From contig SVFC01000006.1 of the NCBI GenBank assembly GCA_015057035.1, positions 1 to 64,000 on the forward strand: a DNA stretch of 64,000 nucleotides, written 5' to 3'. Position numbers and translations under genes: made by a program. Source of the stretch: Lachnospiraceae bacterium (GTDB taxonomy: Bacteria > Bacillota > Clostridia > Lachnospirales > Lachnospiraceae). Each line of letters starts with the position of its first letter. Within the stretch, counting starts at the first letter, position 1. A model generated the notes under the pieces. It was not told where the DNA came from and searched no databases. It saw nothing but the letters and a program-made list of their open reading frames with translations. This document shows positions 55,408 through 64,000 of this stretch, piece after piece.

Positions 55408-55432
55408 ACTTATTCCTCTTTTCACAAATCAT

Positions 55433-55676
55433 GGGCGTAAATTACAATTTTACTCTATACACCCACATAATCTAACATTTATTCATGTTTTTCCTATGTT
55501 TATTAAACAATATGGGCGTAGATATTATACAATCTCTATACGCCCACATTTTTCTAATATTCGCGGGTGTATATGATAAACCTTCTATACACACCCATAA
55601 TTTTCAAAATCGCCCCAGTATCACTTCTATTTCACTTAAAAAGCGGGCGTAAAATATAGCATTTCCGTATACACCC
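55433..55676. repeat. cluster 3 of 32-bp hairpin elements (four units)
   Basis: This fills most of the 355-bp gap between pflB and pflA. Units, all exactly 32 bp: 55433-55464 (GGGCGTA...TACACCC), 55514-55545 (GGGCGTA...TACGCCC), 55565-55596 (GGGTGTA...CACACCC) and 55645-55676 (GGGCGTA...TACACCC). Offsets of 81, 51 and 80 bp equal those of cluster 1, and total length (244 bp) equals its first four units. Spacers of 49, 19 and 48 bp are AT-rich and show no clear identity with the other clusters. Confidence 0.9.
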
Positions 55677-55696
55677 TAATTTTCCAAAAATACATT

Positions 55697-55729
55697 TTCG
55701 AGACATCAAATATCTTCGAGACATCAAAT
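55697..55729. repeat. 15-bp direct repeat
   Basis: TTCGAGACATCAAAT occurs twice (55697-55711 and 55715-55729) with an 18-bp period, between cluster 3 and the pflB stop. Confidence 0.8.
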
Positions 55730-55762
55730 TATAGCGACTTCTCGACCAATAGATTGCCTCTA

Positions 55763-57994
55763 TTAGATGCCCTCGTGGAAGGTGCGGCTAATTACTTCAC
55801 GCTGCTGTTCTTTTGACAACTTGTTGAAGTGTACCGCATAACCAGATACACGAATGGTAAGGTTTGGATACTCTTCTGGATTCTCATAAGCTTTCATCAG
55901 AGTTTCGCGCGTCATTACGTTTACATTGATGTGATGGGCTTTTTTTGCAAAATATCCATCTAAAATGTGAACCAGGTTATCAATTCTCTCTTCCTCTGTT
56001 CTACCAAGCGCATCTGGTGTGATAGAGAAAGTATTAGATACACCATCACGACAGTCATCATAACTGATTTTTGCTACAGAGTTAAGCGATGCAAGGGCAC
56101 CGTTTTCCTCACGGTTGTGCATTGGGTTTGCACCTGGCGCGAAGGCCTCCCCTGCTTTTCTTCCGTCTGGTGTCGTTGCTGTATTCTTTCCATACATTAC
56201 GTTGGAAGTAATCGTTAATACAGAAAGTGTGTGAATTGCATTTCTGTAGGTAGGTGTTTTACGAAGCTCTGTAATCACTGTGTGAGCCATATCTTTTGCA
56301 ATCAGGTCTACACGGTCATCATCGTTACCAAACTTAGGAAATTCTCCTGTAGTTTCAAAATCCACAATAAAACCACTGGCATCCTTAATCGGTTTTACAT
56401 CAGCAAACTTGATTGCACTTAAGGAGTCAGCAACTACAGAAAGTCCTGCGATACCAAATGCCATAAAACGGTCTACCTGTGTATCGTGAAGTGCCATCTG
56501 TGTTTTCTCATAAGCATATTTATCATGCATGTAATGGATAACGTTCATAGTATTTACATAGAGATTGCTGAGCCATTCGATGTAAATCTGATAACGTTCC
56601 ATCACTGCTTCGAAATCTAATTTTTCCACATCCATTACTGGCATCTGTGGTCCAATATGCATCTGGCTTGAGGTATCATAACCCCCGTTTAATGCGATAA
56701 GAAGAAGTTTTGGCAAGTTGCAACGTGCTCCAAAGAACTGCATCTGTTTACCAACTTTCATTGCTGATACACAACAAGCAATCGCATAATCATCCCCATA
56801 GATTGGGCGCATAAGGTCGTCATTTTCATACTGGATAGAGTCGGTGTCTGCCGAAACCTTTGCACAGAACTTCTTGAAGCCTTCTGGAAGGCTTGTGGAC
56901 CAAAGCACAGTCAGGTTTGGTTCTGGAGAAGAGCCTAAAGTATAAAGGGTATTTAATACACGGAAAGAATTCTTGGTAACAAGAGTTTTTCCATTTTCGC
57001 TCATACCACCTACGGCTTCTGTAATCCACATTGGATCTCCACCGAAAAGTTCATTATATTCTGGTGTACGAAGGTGACGGGCAATACGAAGTTTCATAAC
57101 GAAATCATCCATAAGCTCCTGTGCACCCTCTTCTGTTAAAATACCATTGGCAATATCTCTTTCAATGTAAATATCAAAGAATGTGCTGACACGTCCTAAG
57201 GACATAGCTGCACCGTTCTGTTCCTTGATTGCACCCAAGTATCCAAAGTAAGTCCACTGGATTGCTTCCTGCGCATTTCCTGCTGGCTTACTGATATCAA
57301 AGCCATACATTTCAGCCATTTCTTTGAGGTAGCCCAGGAATGTAATCTGCTGGAATAATTCTTCTGAAAGACGTACTTCTTCTGCACTGAAGTTGCCACC
57401 TTCTAAGGCTTTTTTGTCTTTCTTCTTTTCCTCGATGAGGCGATCGATACCATAGAGGGCTACACGACGGTAGTCACCGATGATACGTCCACGTCCATAA
57501 GCATCTGGAAGACCTGTGATTACATGACATTTACGTGCGTCACGCATTTCGTCTGTATATCCACGGAATACACCATCATTGTGCGTGGTTCTAAACTTGA
57601 ATTCGTTTTCAATCTTGTCGCTCAACTTGTAGCCGTATGCTTTACAAGCCTGACGAGCCATACGAATTCCACCGAATGGATTTACGCCTCTCTTTAGTGG
57701 GCGGTTGGTCTGCATACCAACGATGAGTTCGTTATCTTTATCAATATATCCTGGAGCATATGCTGTCAGAGAAGATACGGTTTCTGTATCAATATCCAAC
57801 ACCCCGCCATACTGTCTTTCTACGGCGAACAATGTTTCCAGCTTTTTCATCATATCCTGTGTACGCTGTGTTGGGCCCGCAAGAAACTCTGCATCTCCTG
57901 TATAAGCTGTATAGTTTTTCTGGATGAAATCACGTACGTTGATTTCGTTCTGCCAGTCACCGGCTACAAAGCCTGTCCAATTTTTGTGTTCCAT
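55763..57994 (-). CDS. pflB: formate acetyltransferase (pyruvate formate-lyase)
   Basis: 743 residues from the ATG at 57994, with AGGAGG seven bases upstream. The adjacent active-site cysteines are in ACCVSAM (about 410), and the glycyl-radical loop is RVSGYAVHF near the C-terminus. It converts pyruvate and CoA to acetyl-CoA and formate in anaerobic fermentation, and the formate can feed one-carbon metabolism. It is preceded by a ZTP riboswitch with an intrinsic terminator and a near-consensus promoter. Its activase gene pflA lies downstream. Confidence 0.97.
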   Translation of the reverse strand: MEHKNWTGFVAGDWQNEINVRDFIQKNYTAYTGDAEFLAGPTQRTQDMMKKLETLFAVERQYGGVLDIDTETVSSLTAYAPGYIDKDNELIVGMQTNRPLKRGVNPFGGIRMARQACKAYGYKLSDKIENEFKFRTTHNDGVFRGYTDEMRDARKCHVITGLPDAYGRGRIIGDYRRVALYGIDRLIEEKKKDKKALEGGNFSAEEVRLSEELFQQITFLGYLKEMAEMYGFDISKPAGNAQEAIQWTYFGYLGAIKEQNGAAMSLGRVSTFFDIYIERDIANGILTEEGAQELMDDFVMKLRIARHLRTPEYNELFGGDPMWITEAVGGMSENGKTLVTKNSFRVLNTLYTLGSSPEPNLTVLWSTSLPEGFKKFCAKVSADTDSIQYENDDLMRPIYGDDYAIACCVSAMKVGKQMQFFGARCNLPKLLLIALNGGYDTSSQMHIGPQMPVMDVEKLDFEAVMERYQIYIEWLSNLYVNTMNVIHYMHDKYAYEKTQMALHDTQVDRFMAFGIAGLSVVADSLSAIKFADVKPIKDASGFIVDFETTGEFPKFGNDDDRVDLIAKDMAHTVITELRKTPTYRNAIHTLSVLTITSNVMYGKNTATTPDGRKAGEAFAPGANPMHNREENGALASLNSVAKISYDDCRDGVSNTFSITPDALGRTEEERIDNLVHILDGYFAKKAHHINVNVMTRETLMKAYENPEEYPNLTIRVSGYAVHFNKLSKEQQREVISRTFHEGI

Positions 57995-58015
57995 TACAAT
58001 TCCTCCTATAAACAT

Positions 58016-58053
58016 AAAAAGGGCAACTCAGTATCTTTTGTACTAAGTTGCCC
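58016..58053 (-). terminator. intrinsic terminator of the ZTP riboswitch
   Basis: GGGCAACTTAGTA / TACTGAGTTGCCC on the minus strand, 7-base loop, followed by TTTTT. The 5' arm begins with the GGGC that also ends the aptamer, so ligand binding and termination exclude each other. Confidence 0.93.
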
Positions 58054-58123
58054 AGACGGTCGGCTAATTATCCTCTACACTCCACCGCAGTTCCCTGCGT
58101 TTTTCCGTCAGTCATGTAGAGGT
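58050..58123 (-). promoter_or_regulatory. ZTP (pfl-motif) riboswitch aptamer upstream of pflB
   Basis: The minus strand shows the two conserved halves of the pfl motif: CTCTACATGACTGACGG, and GCCGACCGTCTGGGC (58064-58050). The outer stem is CCTCTAC/GTAGAGG. The family binds the purine intermediates ZTP and ZMP, which build up when 10-formyl-tetrahydrofolate is short, and then turns transcription on. Here that would raise pflB, and hence formate, when one-carbon units run low. Confidence 0.93.
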
Positions 58124-58132
58124 TACAGTGTC

Positions 58133-58161
58133 ATTATACGAACGAAAAACCCAAAAGTCAA
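58133..58161 (-). promoter_or_regulatory. pflB promoter
   Basis: TTGACT (58161-58156), 17-bp spacer, TATAAT (58138-58133). The start point would fall right at the riboswitch P1 stem. Confidence 0.9.
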
Positions 58162-58221
58162 CTCGTGAAGTTGATGTTTTTGAATAAAAACACTGTACGT
58201 TTTTTGTGCAGTTTTGTCGAA

Positions 58222-59625
58222 TTACTTATTTGAAAAATATGTGTCTAATGCATAGAACTCATCCAGATATTCTCTGGTATTCAAACACATCTCTTTAAAC
58301 AATTCTTTTGCGTCTTCTGCACTTAAGTTTTCGCATAATGGCTGATTTGCAAAGGCTTCGAATATTGTGCCCAAATCTCTTGCTTTTATGCCTTCGTATG
58401 TTTTATCAATATTTGCGCAGTTCCATTGCACCAGTTCTGCAACCTCTTCTGGCAGTGGATTTGAAACTACTGGCTTTACTTGATCATTAGAAAATACACA
58501 GTTGGTTTCTACGATACTGCCCAATGGAAGCTGTGACATCTGGCCTTTGTTTGGCATATTCACATTAGAAACCACTGTACCAAATCCCATCAATGCTTTC
58601 ATAAGCTCTACTGCTTCTTCAGAAGATTTGACTACTGGGAATTCCTTTTCTCCATTTGCCATAGCAATGGTATCTACAATTTTCTCTGCCTGTTGCTTTT
58701 CTCGGAAATCCACCGTGGTAAGACCGAATTTCCAGTCTTTGACAGTCTCAGGATTCTTCAGATACATATCCCCCGGCATAAATTCTGCCAGATGTCGGTC
58801 GCCTGCTGCACCCATGGCACCATAGCGATTGTACATATCCATTTTTACTTTATTGCCATAAGCAAAAGTATCATAGTTAAATGCAAATCGGTCTTCACCT
58901 TCTTCGTAGTATCCTTCTTCATAGAACTTCTCCATGAATTCTGGTAAAAGTTTTAAAATATCCAAATTGCCGTACTTTGCTTCTGTAATCCATGTAAAAT
59001 GATTCACACCACAGGCATCAGTATAGATATCTTTTCTTGTGGCATCAATGCCCTTAATCTCTTTTAAAACACAACACAAGAACTGCTGGGCATGGAATAC
59101 CTCATGGCAGCACCCAAATGCTTTAATCTCTGGAAACACATCATACAAAGTTTTGGTACAGATACTCATTGGATTTGTAAAATTGATAACCCAAGCATTT
59201 GGACAAATCTCTTTGATTGCTTTCGCGAAGCCTTCGTAGATTGGTACTGTTCGCATCGCACGAAGCACGCCGCCTGGTCCTACAGTATCGCCCACAGACT
59301 GATACACGCCATATTTTTCTGGTGCGTGTACGTCACTTCGCATCTCCTTGAAGGTTCCTGGAAGAATGGAGATGACAACGAAGTCCGCACCTTTTAAAGT
59401 CTCCTCTAATTTCGTATATACTTTGTATTCAAAAACAGATTTTGTATTCGGATTCTGATTGATATATCCACCAATGCGGGCATTTCTCTCTGCCGCTTCC
59501 ACATCAATATCATATAACGCGATTTCCCCGCCTAAATTTTCTGCTACTGCTAAGTCTGACATAAAGGTTCGTGCCCAGAGTTTTGAGCCTCCACCGATGT
59601 ATGCGATTTTAATGTTTTTTTTCAT
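58222..59625 (-). CDS. glycoside hydrolase family 4 protein (alpha-galacturonidase-like)
   Basis: 467 residues from the ATG at 59625. The N-terminal NAD-binding motif is AYIGGGSKLWA. Family GH4 metal and catalytic signatures are visible: INFTNPMSICTKTL, FGCCHEVFH and CGVNHFTWI. The combination GCCHEVF with NPMS-CT is closest to the uronidase (LplD-like) branch of GH4 rather than to MelA or the phospho-glycosidases; the exact sugar is inferred. GH4 enzymes need NAD+ and a divalent metal. It lies 24 bp after the DUF4304-type gene, which overlaps its transcript. Confidence 0.85.
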   Translation of the reverse strand: MKKNIKIAYIGGGSKLWARTFMSDLAVAENLGGEIALYDIDVEAAERNARIGGYINQNPNTKSVFEYKVYTKLEETLKGADFVVISILPGTFKEMRSDVHAPEKYGVYQSVGDTVGPGGVLRAMRTVPIYEGFAKAIKEICPNAWVINFTNPMSICTKTLYDVFPEIKAFGCCHEVFHAQQFLCCVLKEIKGIDATRKDIYTDACGVNHFTWITEAKYGNLDILKLLPEFMEKFYEEGYYEEGEDRFAFNYDTFAYGNKVKMDMYNRYGAMGAAGDRHLAEFMPGDMYLKNPETVKDWKFGLTTVDFREKQQAEKIVDTIAMANGEKEFPVVKSSEEAVELMKALMGFGTVVSNVNMPNKGQMSQLPLGSIVETNCVFSNDQVKPVVSNPLPEEVAELVQWNCANIDKTYEGIKARDLGTIFEAFANQPLCENLSAEDAKELFKEMCLNTREYLDEFYALDTYFSNK

Positions 59626-59649
59626 AATGTCTGCCCCCAAGAATCTTTT

Positions 59650-60408
59650 TTATTTTAAACCAAGACGTTCTGCCAAATCATCAAGATAGTCAATGTGTCC
59701 ATGACTTGCTCCATACAACGTTACATATCCATTTTTTTCAGCAGTTATATCCTGTCCCATATATCCAACTCGTTCACCCTTTTTGAGATAAAGCCTGCGT
59801 CCGTTTACCATCAGGTCGTTATATTCCGCAACAGCGGACTCATAATGTAATTCAAATAACTCCCGTGCCTTCTGAAAATCCCCAAGGTGACCATATATCA
59901 TACATTCTTCCAAAACCAACGTGTTACAACAGTTATCGAACAAAGGATAGTCTTTACGATACAAAAGTATATTTTCTCGCGAATTCAAAATATCAAAAAC
60001 TGGAAGAACCAATTCCTGAATCTCTTTTAAAATTCTTTTTATAATCTTTTCAGTATTTTTGTGTAGGTCATACCAGGTTTCTCGTTTTCCCCTTATCAGT
60101 CCCAATCTAGAACGAATGTTACACTCATATTCATAATAGTATTTCTTCTTTTCTTCCTGCGGTTGAAAATGTCTTTCGTCGCACTCTGGAACTCGAATTC
60201 CAATATTCACACACAAGTGACCCTGCAATCCTCTCACTCCGCTTTGAAAATGAATTACTTGCGATATATCTTCTGAGACAAAGCGATGTAATGTTCGACC
60301 ATGCTTTTTAAAACCATACGATTTTAAATATGCATATACTGCATTTTCAATTTCATCAACCGTTTTAGTAACGTTGATTTCTTTATCTTTTTTTAAAAAA
60401 TCGAACAC
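59650..60408 (-). CDS. DUF4304-type hypothetical protein
   Basis: 252 residues from a GTG at 60408, chosen because GGGAGG lies seven bases upstream; the frame is open further up to 60495 but without a better site. Residues 15-170 resemble DUF4304 (LKSYGFKKHGRTLHRF, VIHFQSG, VNIGIRVPE). The C-terminal part is helical. No signal peptide or membrane segment is seen. The function is unknown; it precedes the GH4 gene by 24 bp and is probably co-transcribed with it. Confidence 0.65.
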   Translation of the reverse strand: MFDFLKKDKEINVTKTVDEIENAVYAYLKSYGFKKHGRTLHRFVSEDISQVIHFQSGVRGLQGHLCVNIGIRVPECDERHFQPQEEKKKYYYEYECNIRSRLGLIRGKRETWYDLHKNTEKIIKRILKEIQELVLPVFDILNSRENILLYRKDYPLFDNCCNTLVLEECMIYGHLGDFQKARELFELHYESAVAEYNDLMVNGRRLYLKKGERVGYMGQDITAEKNGYVTLYGASHGHIDYLDDLAERLGLK

Positions 60409-60587
60409 GCTACGTCCTCCCGCAATTTGAACACCTTTTCTATTATCATACTTTTTCCGCATAACAAAATCAATCATTGTGCAAATTTTTTTCATTTTAA
60501 CAAAACATTAACATAACAAACACATTTCAGAAAAAAATCTCCTGTATTATCACATCATCAAGAGAAAACAAACAGGAGGACAACAAA

Positions 60588-60641
60588 ATGTATTTCGAAG
60601 TATTATACGCAATCTTTTATTTACTTAGCAACTTATTCTAA
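60588..60641 (+). CDS. 17-residue hydrophobic microprotein
   Basis: ATG at 60588 with AGGAGG eight bases upstream; the product MYFEVLYAIFYLLSNLF is almost wholly hydrophobic and could sit in the membrane. The strong ribosome binding site in an otherwise empty 447-bp gap supports translation. It resembles membrane-active small peptides or type I toxin peptides in size and character only; no family is recognised. A structured RNA region and terminator follow on the same strand. Confidence 0.55.
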   Translation: MYFEVLYAIFYLLSNLF

Positions 60642-60654
60642 TGCTGCTAGGTAA

Positions 60655-60782
60655 GAATGAAAATTATAGTTGAGAGACTTTTAGATAGATTAGGCAGGCG
60701 CCGCTTGGAAATAAGCAAGCAGCCACGTTCGGAGGTGTTCCGCACCTCCTCAACGCGGGCAGTCGCCGCGTTTAAAACAAAA
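60655..60782 (+). ncRNA. candidate structured RNA downstream of the microprotein
   Basis: GTTGAG (60669-60674) can pair with CTCAAC (60748-60753), enclosing two hairpins: GCTTG...CAAGC (60704-60720 region) and GGAGGTG-TTCCG-CACCTCC (60731-60749). A GCGG...CCGC hairpin follows, then the terminator. A 49-codon ORF (60657-60806, starting MKIIVERLLDRLGRRR) covers the same bases but has a poor ribosome binding site. The GGAGGTG in the stem would hide a Shine-Dalgarno-like sequence. Confidence 0.45.
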
Positions 60783-60783
60783 G

Positions 60784-60830
60784 AAACCGATGTATATGCA
60801 TGCTAGCATGCAATACACCGGTTTTTTTAT
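60784..60830. terminator. bidirectional terminator between the structured RNA and guaA
   Basis: AACCG(A)TGTAT..TGCATGC pairs with GCATGCA-TACACCGGTT (one bulge) around TA, with seven T residues on the plus strand and a T-rich stretch on the minus strand. Confidence 0.9.
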
Positions 60831-60855
60831 TTTACGTGGCTCGTTGCTTTCGCGA

Positions 60856-61839
60856 TCATTCCCACTCGATTGTAGCGATAGGCTTTGGACTTAAGTCGTA
60901 ACATACACGGCATACACCATCTACTTCGCTTAAGATTCTGTCTGTAATCTTTTTCAGTACAGCCCAATCGATTTCAGGAACTGTACATACCATAGCATCC
61001 ACAGTGTTTACTGCACGGATGATGACTGGCCAGTAATCAAGACGTTTTCCGTCTTTTACACCTGTTGAGGTGAAGTCTGGAACTACTGTAAAGAACTGCC
61101 AAATCTGTGAGGTAAGTCCAGCGTTGTCGAATTCTTCTCTGAGAATTGCATCAGCTTCTCTAAGGGCGTGTAAACGATCTCTTGTAATTGCGCCAAGGCA
61201 TCTTACACCAAGACCTGGGCCAGGGAATGGCTGACGGTCAACCATGGTAGATGGAAGTCCAAGAGCACGTCCTACTTCACGAACTTCATCTTTGTATAAT
61301 AATTTAACAGGTTCAACAAGGCCTTCAAATTTGAAATCTTCTGGAAGTCCACCAACGTTGTGGTGAGCTTTTACTCCATCGCTTTCCAGGATATCTGGGT
61401 AGATAGTTCCCTGAGCGAGGAAAGAGATTCCTTCGATTTTGCCGGATTCTTCTTCAAACACGCGAACGAATTCTTCGCCGATAATTTTACGTTTTTTCTC
61501 TGGTTCTGCAACGCCTGCAAGTTTATCTAAGAATCTATCCGTAGCATCGATATAAATCAGATTTGCATCTAACCCCTTCTGGAACACTTCGATAACCTGC
61601 TCACTTTCGCCCTTACGCATTAAGCCATGGTTTACGTGAACACATACTAACTGTTTGCCAATTGCTTTGATAAGAAGTGCTGCAACAACGGAGCTGTCTA
61701 CGCCACCGGATAAAGCAAGTAATACTTTTTTATCGCCTACCTGCTCGCGAACTGCTGCAACTTGTTCTTCGATAAAAGCCACTGCAAGTTCTGGAGTAGT
61801 GATACGTTCCATGTTTTCAGGTCTTTTGTTTGAATCCAT
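60856..61839 (-). CDS. guaA: GMP synthase, ATP-pyrophosphatase part only
   Basis: 327 residues against about 515 for two-domain GuaA. The PP-loop LALSGGVDSSVVA is near residue 45, and the C-terminal dimerisation domain is complete (RQPFPGPGLGVRCLG ... PKPIATIEWE). The N-terminal class I glutamine amidotransferase domain is absent; the ORF begins at MDSNKRPENMERITTPE with AGGAGG six bases upstream. It converts XMP to GMP using ammonia or a separate amidotransferase subunit, as in archaeal two-subunit enzymes. No amidotransferase gene is adjacent. Confidence 0.93.
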   Translation of the reverse strand: MDSNKRPENMERITTPELAVAFIEEQVAAVREQVGDKKVLLALSGGVDSSVVAALLIKAIGKQLVCVHVNHGLMRKGESEQVIEVFQKGLDANLIYIDATDRFLDKLAGVAEPEKKRKIIGEEFVRVFEEESGKIEGISFLAQGTIYPDILESDGVKAHHNVGGLPEDFKFEGLVEPVKLLYKDEVREVGRALGLPSTMVDRQPFPGPGLGVRCLGAITRDRLHALREADAILREEFDNAGLTSQIWQFFTVVPDFTSTGVKDGKRLDYWPVIIRAVNTVDAMVCTVPEIDWAVLKKITDRILSEVDGVCRVCYDLSPKPIATIEWE

Positions 61840-62004
61840 ATTGAACCTCCTAGTTTGTCCTGTGATTCTTCTTCTGCCTATCAGAAAAAAGATAGAGTAA
61901 TTATATTACTTGATTTTTCCGAAATCAATGAATTTACTTATGAAATAAATTCATAAATTTTTTAAGACTAAATTATAAAACAAGAATCAATTTTCTTAAA
62001 ACCA

Positions 62005-63390
62005 CTAGAGGTTTTTCTCACCTAAATCAGACTCCAATCTCTTAAACAATCTAATTACAACTACCAATGCTAGGATAGCCAACACGAATTCTGCCACGAA
62101 CTGGGTATACGCCAAACCATATAATGGGAAAAGACTATCTAACACAAAGATTGCAGGAATTTCCAATAACACCTTTCTTGCAATGGCAAAAAACAATGCA
62201 TTTTTTCCAAGTCCAACTGACTGGAATACACCAACTGTAATAAAATCGATGCAAAGGAATGGTAATCCAATACAGAAGCCGCGAAGTAATTTGGCTCCAA
62301 TGTCCACAACCGTCGGATTCTCCATAAATAATCCAACAAGTGGTGTCGCAGCCAAATAATATAATGCCACGACTGCAATACAGAACACCATAGCCACCTT
62401 AATCGCAAACATATAAGCGTCCTTCATACGTTTCTGATTACGGCTGGCATAATTGTAACTTACTAATGGCATAATACCCTGTGATGCTCCAAGCACCATC
62501 TGAAGTGGAATCATGTTGATTTTCTGTACAATTCCCATTGCCGCAACAGGGTCCGCACCATAAGAAGCCATCTTGTTATTAAGGATGGTCATTCCCACTA
62601 CGTTAAGCAGGTTCTGAATGCAGGCTGGAATACCAACCGCGAAAATGCCACCCACAATTGGTCCTTCCAAAGTAAATTTCTTTGGGCTGATACACACCAA
62701 AGTGCTTTTTCTTTTTGCATATAATAATATAAAGAAATACACACAAGCCACACAGTTGGCAATAAAGGTCGCACAACCTGCACCAGCTGCGCCCATATTA
62801 AGTCCCCATGGAAGAATGAAGAATGGGTCTAAAATAATATTCAAAATACAACCACTCATGGTACCAATGCTGGCATGCAGAGACGCTCCCTCAGAGCGAA
62901 CCATATATCCCAACACCACATTTAGTATCGATGGAACTGCGCCACAAGTAACGGTCCAGAACATATAATCCGCGGTGGCCTGGATGGTAGTTTCATTAGA
63001 ACCTAAAATCTGTAGCAGTGGAGCCTGAAAAATGGTGCATACCGCTGCAAAAATCACCGCACAGATAAATGCACACCAAAACGCAAAGGAAGATGATTTG
63101 TGTACTGTTTCATAATCTCTTCTTCCCATAGCACGGCTCATCATGCTGGATGCACCTACACCAAACAAGTTATTAAACGCATTGAATGCCAGCATAACTG
63201 GTGCCGCCAGCGTAACACCTGCGTTCTGAATTGGGTCATTCAGCATTCCAACAAAATAAGTATCTGCCAGATTATATACAATCGTAACCAGCGAACCGAT
63301 AATCATCGGAATCGACAGTTTTGCTACCGCCTGTGGAATCGGCATACGCTCAAACAATTCAATTTTATCTCTCATATCTTCAGCTGCCAT
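62005..63390 (-). CDS. MATE-family multidrug/sodium efflux protein
   Basis: 461 residues from the ATG at 63390, with AGGAGA seven bases upstream. Twelve membrane segments in two related halves are predicted, with MATE signatures such as SIPMIIGSLVTIVYNLADTYFVG and GVGASSMMSRAMGRRD. MATE proteins export cationic drugs or metabolites using Na+ or H+ gradients. It is a single gene divergent from the F420-ligase-like gene; there is no regulator next to it. Confidence 0.92.
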   Translation of the reverse strand: MAAEDMRDKIELFERMPIPQAVAKLSIPMIIGSLVTIVYNLADTYFVGMLNDPIQNAGVTLAAPVMLAFNAFNNLFGVGASSMMSRAMGRRDYETVHKSSSFAFWCAFICAVIFAAVCTIFQAPLLQILGSNETTIQATADYMFWTVTCGAVPSILNVVLGYMVRSEGASLHASIGTMSGCILNIILDPFFILPWGLNMGAAGAGCATFIANCVACVYFFILLYAKRKSTLVCISPKKFTLEGPIVGGIFAVGIPACIQNLLNVVGMTILNNKMASYGADPVAAMGIVQKINMIPLQMVLGASQGIMPLVSYNYASRNQKRMKDAYMFAIKVAMVFCIAVVALYYLAATPLVGLFMENPTVVDIGAKLLRGFCIGLPFLCIDFITVGVFQSVGLGKNALFFAIARKVLLEIPAIFVLDSLFPLYGLAYTQFVAEFVLAILALVVVIRLFKRLESDLGEKNL

Positions 63391-63529
63391 TTTATACTCT
63401 CCTACTATAATCACATACGGAATAATACTTCCTCTTAGATATACTCACAATTATCATAACACGTTTCTAATTATTATCATAGCCACATTTTTTTATAAGA
63501 AAAATTATATAATTCCACAACATTTTTTC

Positions 63530-63558
63530 TTGCACACTTAAGTCTCTCGCTATATAAT
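63530..63558 (+). promoter_or_regulatory. promoter of the F420-ligase-like gene
   Basis: TTGCAC (63530-63535), 17-bp spacer, TATAAT (63553-63558). Confidence 0.85.
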
Positions 63559-63618
63559 ATTTAATGTCTTTTGAGGACTTTCTCTAGACACTATACATTA
63601 AAAAAGAAGGTACAAACA

Positions 63619-64000
63619 ATGGAAAGAAAAGTTGGAACTGTTTCAAGAGGTATTCGTTGTCCAATCATCCGTGAAGGAGATGACCTTGTAGCAATGACCG
63701 TTACAAGCGTTCTCGAAGCTGCGGAAAGCGAAGGATTTGAACTTCGTGACAGAGACGTTATCGCATTAACTGAATCTATCGTAGCAAGAGCTCAGGGCAA
63801 TTACGCATCTGTACAAGATATTGCCGATGACGTTCGTGCTAAACTCGGCGGAGAAACTGTTGGTGTAATTTTCCCAATCCTTTCTCGCAACCGCTTTGCG
63901 ATTAACTTAAAAGGTATCGCAATGGGTGCTAAAAAGGTAGTTCTTATGTTAAGCTACCCAAGCGATGAGGTTGGTAACGCACTCCTTACCTATGATCAGT
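63619..64000 (+). CDS. coenzyme F420-0:L-glutamate ligase-like protein, N-terminal part
   Basis: 127 complete codons before the window ends. The start MERKVGTVSRGIRCPIIREGDDL with VIALTESIVARAQGNY and FPILSRNRFAINLKGIAMGAKKVVLMLSYPSDEVGN matches the F420-0:gamma-glutamyl ligase (CofE) family as found in clostridia. Clostridia of this type are not known to make F420, so the substrate is probably another gamma-glutamyl acceptor. GAAGG lies eight bases upstream of the ATG. The C-terminus is outside the window. Confidence 0.75.
   Translation, partial: MERKVGTVSRGIRCPIIREGDDLVAMTVTSVLEAAESEGFELRDRDVIALTESIVARAQGNYASVQDIADDVRAKLGGETVGVIFPILSRNRFAINLKGIAMGAKKVVLMLSYPSDEVGNALLTYDQ

Noticed and set aside
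60657-60806. 49-codon ORF (MKIIVERLLDRLGRRR...) as a real gene
   Set aside because: The ribosome binding site is poor, the ORF coincides with consecutive RNA hairpins and runs into the terminator stem; kept only as a note under the RNA candidate.

Overview
The window looks like chromosome of a low-GC, endospore-forming anaerobic Firmicute, most probably a Lachnospiraceae/Clostridia gut bacterium. The main support is a dipicolinate synthase gene pair (spore core), pyruvate formate-lyase with its activase under a ZTP riboswitch, AGGAGG-type ribosome binding sites, a class B sortase, and many signalling proteins of types common in that family. No rRNA, tRNA, phage, transposase or CRISPR array was recognised.

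Layout. 1-1.7 kb: a worn left edge with a partial hydrolase, a DUF1801-like remnant, an XRE/zinc-ribbon regulator, an MmcQ/YjbR tail and a Nudix hydrolase. 1.7-3.9 kb: KtrAB potassium uptake. 3.9-8.9 kb: uvrB-uvrA behind a LexA-type operator. 8.9-15.3 kb: a GGDEF-like/EAL protein, an amidohydrolase, secA and a TSCPD protein. 15.3-19.9 kb: lipoprotein, S8 protease and asnB. 19.9-25 kb: lysC-dpaA-dpaB behind a long purine-rich leader, and an AraC-type regulator. 25-30.5 kb: zinc-ribbon/TPM membrane pair and a second potassium system, TrkA-TrkH. 30.5-43.5 kb: a large SF2 helicase, PHP phosphatase, receptor diguanylate cyclase, DUF2974 protein, aldose-epimerase-like protein, carB and DegV. 43.5-51.5 kb: a cell-surface locus (Ig-like wall protein, class B sortase with SH3 and repeats, secreted trypsin-like protease) ending at a ~500-bp palindrome and a CmpB-type membrane protein. 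51.5-64 kb: chemoreceptor, membrane XRE regulator, pflA and pflB, a GH4 glycosidase, a microprotein/structured-RNA locus, guaA, a MATE exporter and an F420-ligase-like gene cut by the window end.

The strongest unexplained signal is a family of hairpin elements of the form GGGYGTA-N18-TAYRCCC, normally exactly 32 bp, found 12 times in three intergenic clusters (19.5, 42.2 and 55.4 kb). The unit-to-unit offsets repeat almost exactly (81, 51 and 80 bp) although the cores and spacers have diverged, and the stems show compensatory changes. Next come the 476-bp inverted repeat with perfect 46-bp arm ends at 49435-49910, the ~390-nt purine-rich leader ahead of lysC, and a 17-residue hydrophobic ORF followed by a branched RNA at 60.6-60.8 kb.

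Functional threads: lysC, dpaA and dpaB together feed dipicolinate synthesis. The ZTP riboswitch links pflB to one-carbon/purine status. Three enzymes that normally take nitrogen from glutamine appear here without an evident glutaminase: AsnB has Ser instead of Cys2, GuaA lacks its amidotransferase domain, and CarB has no adjacent CarA.
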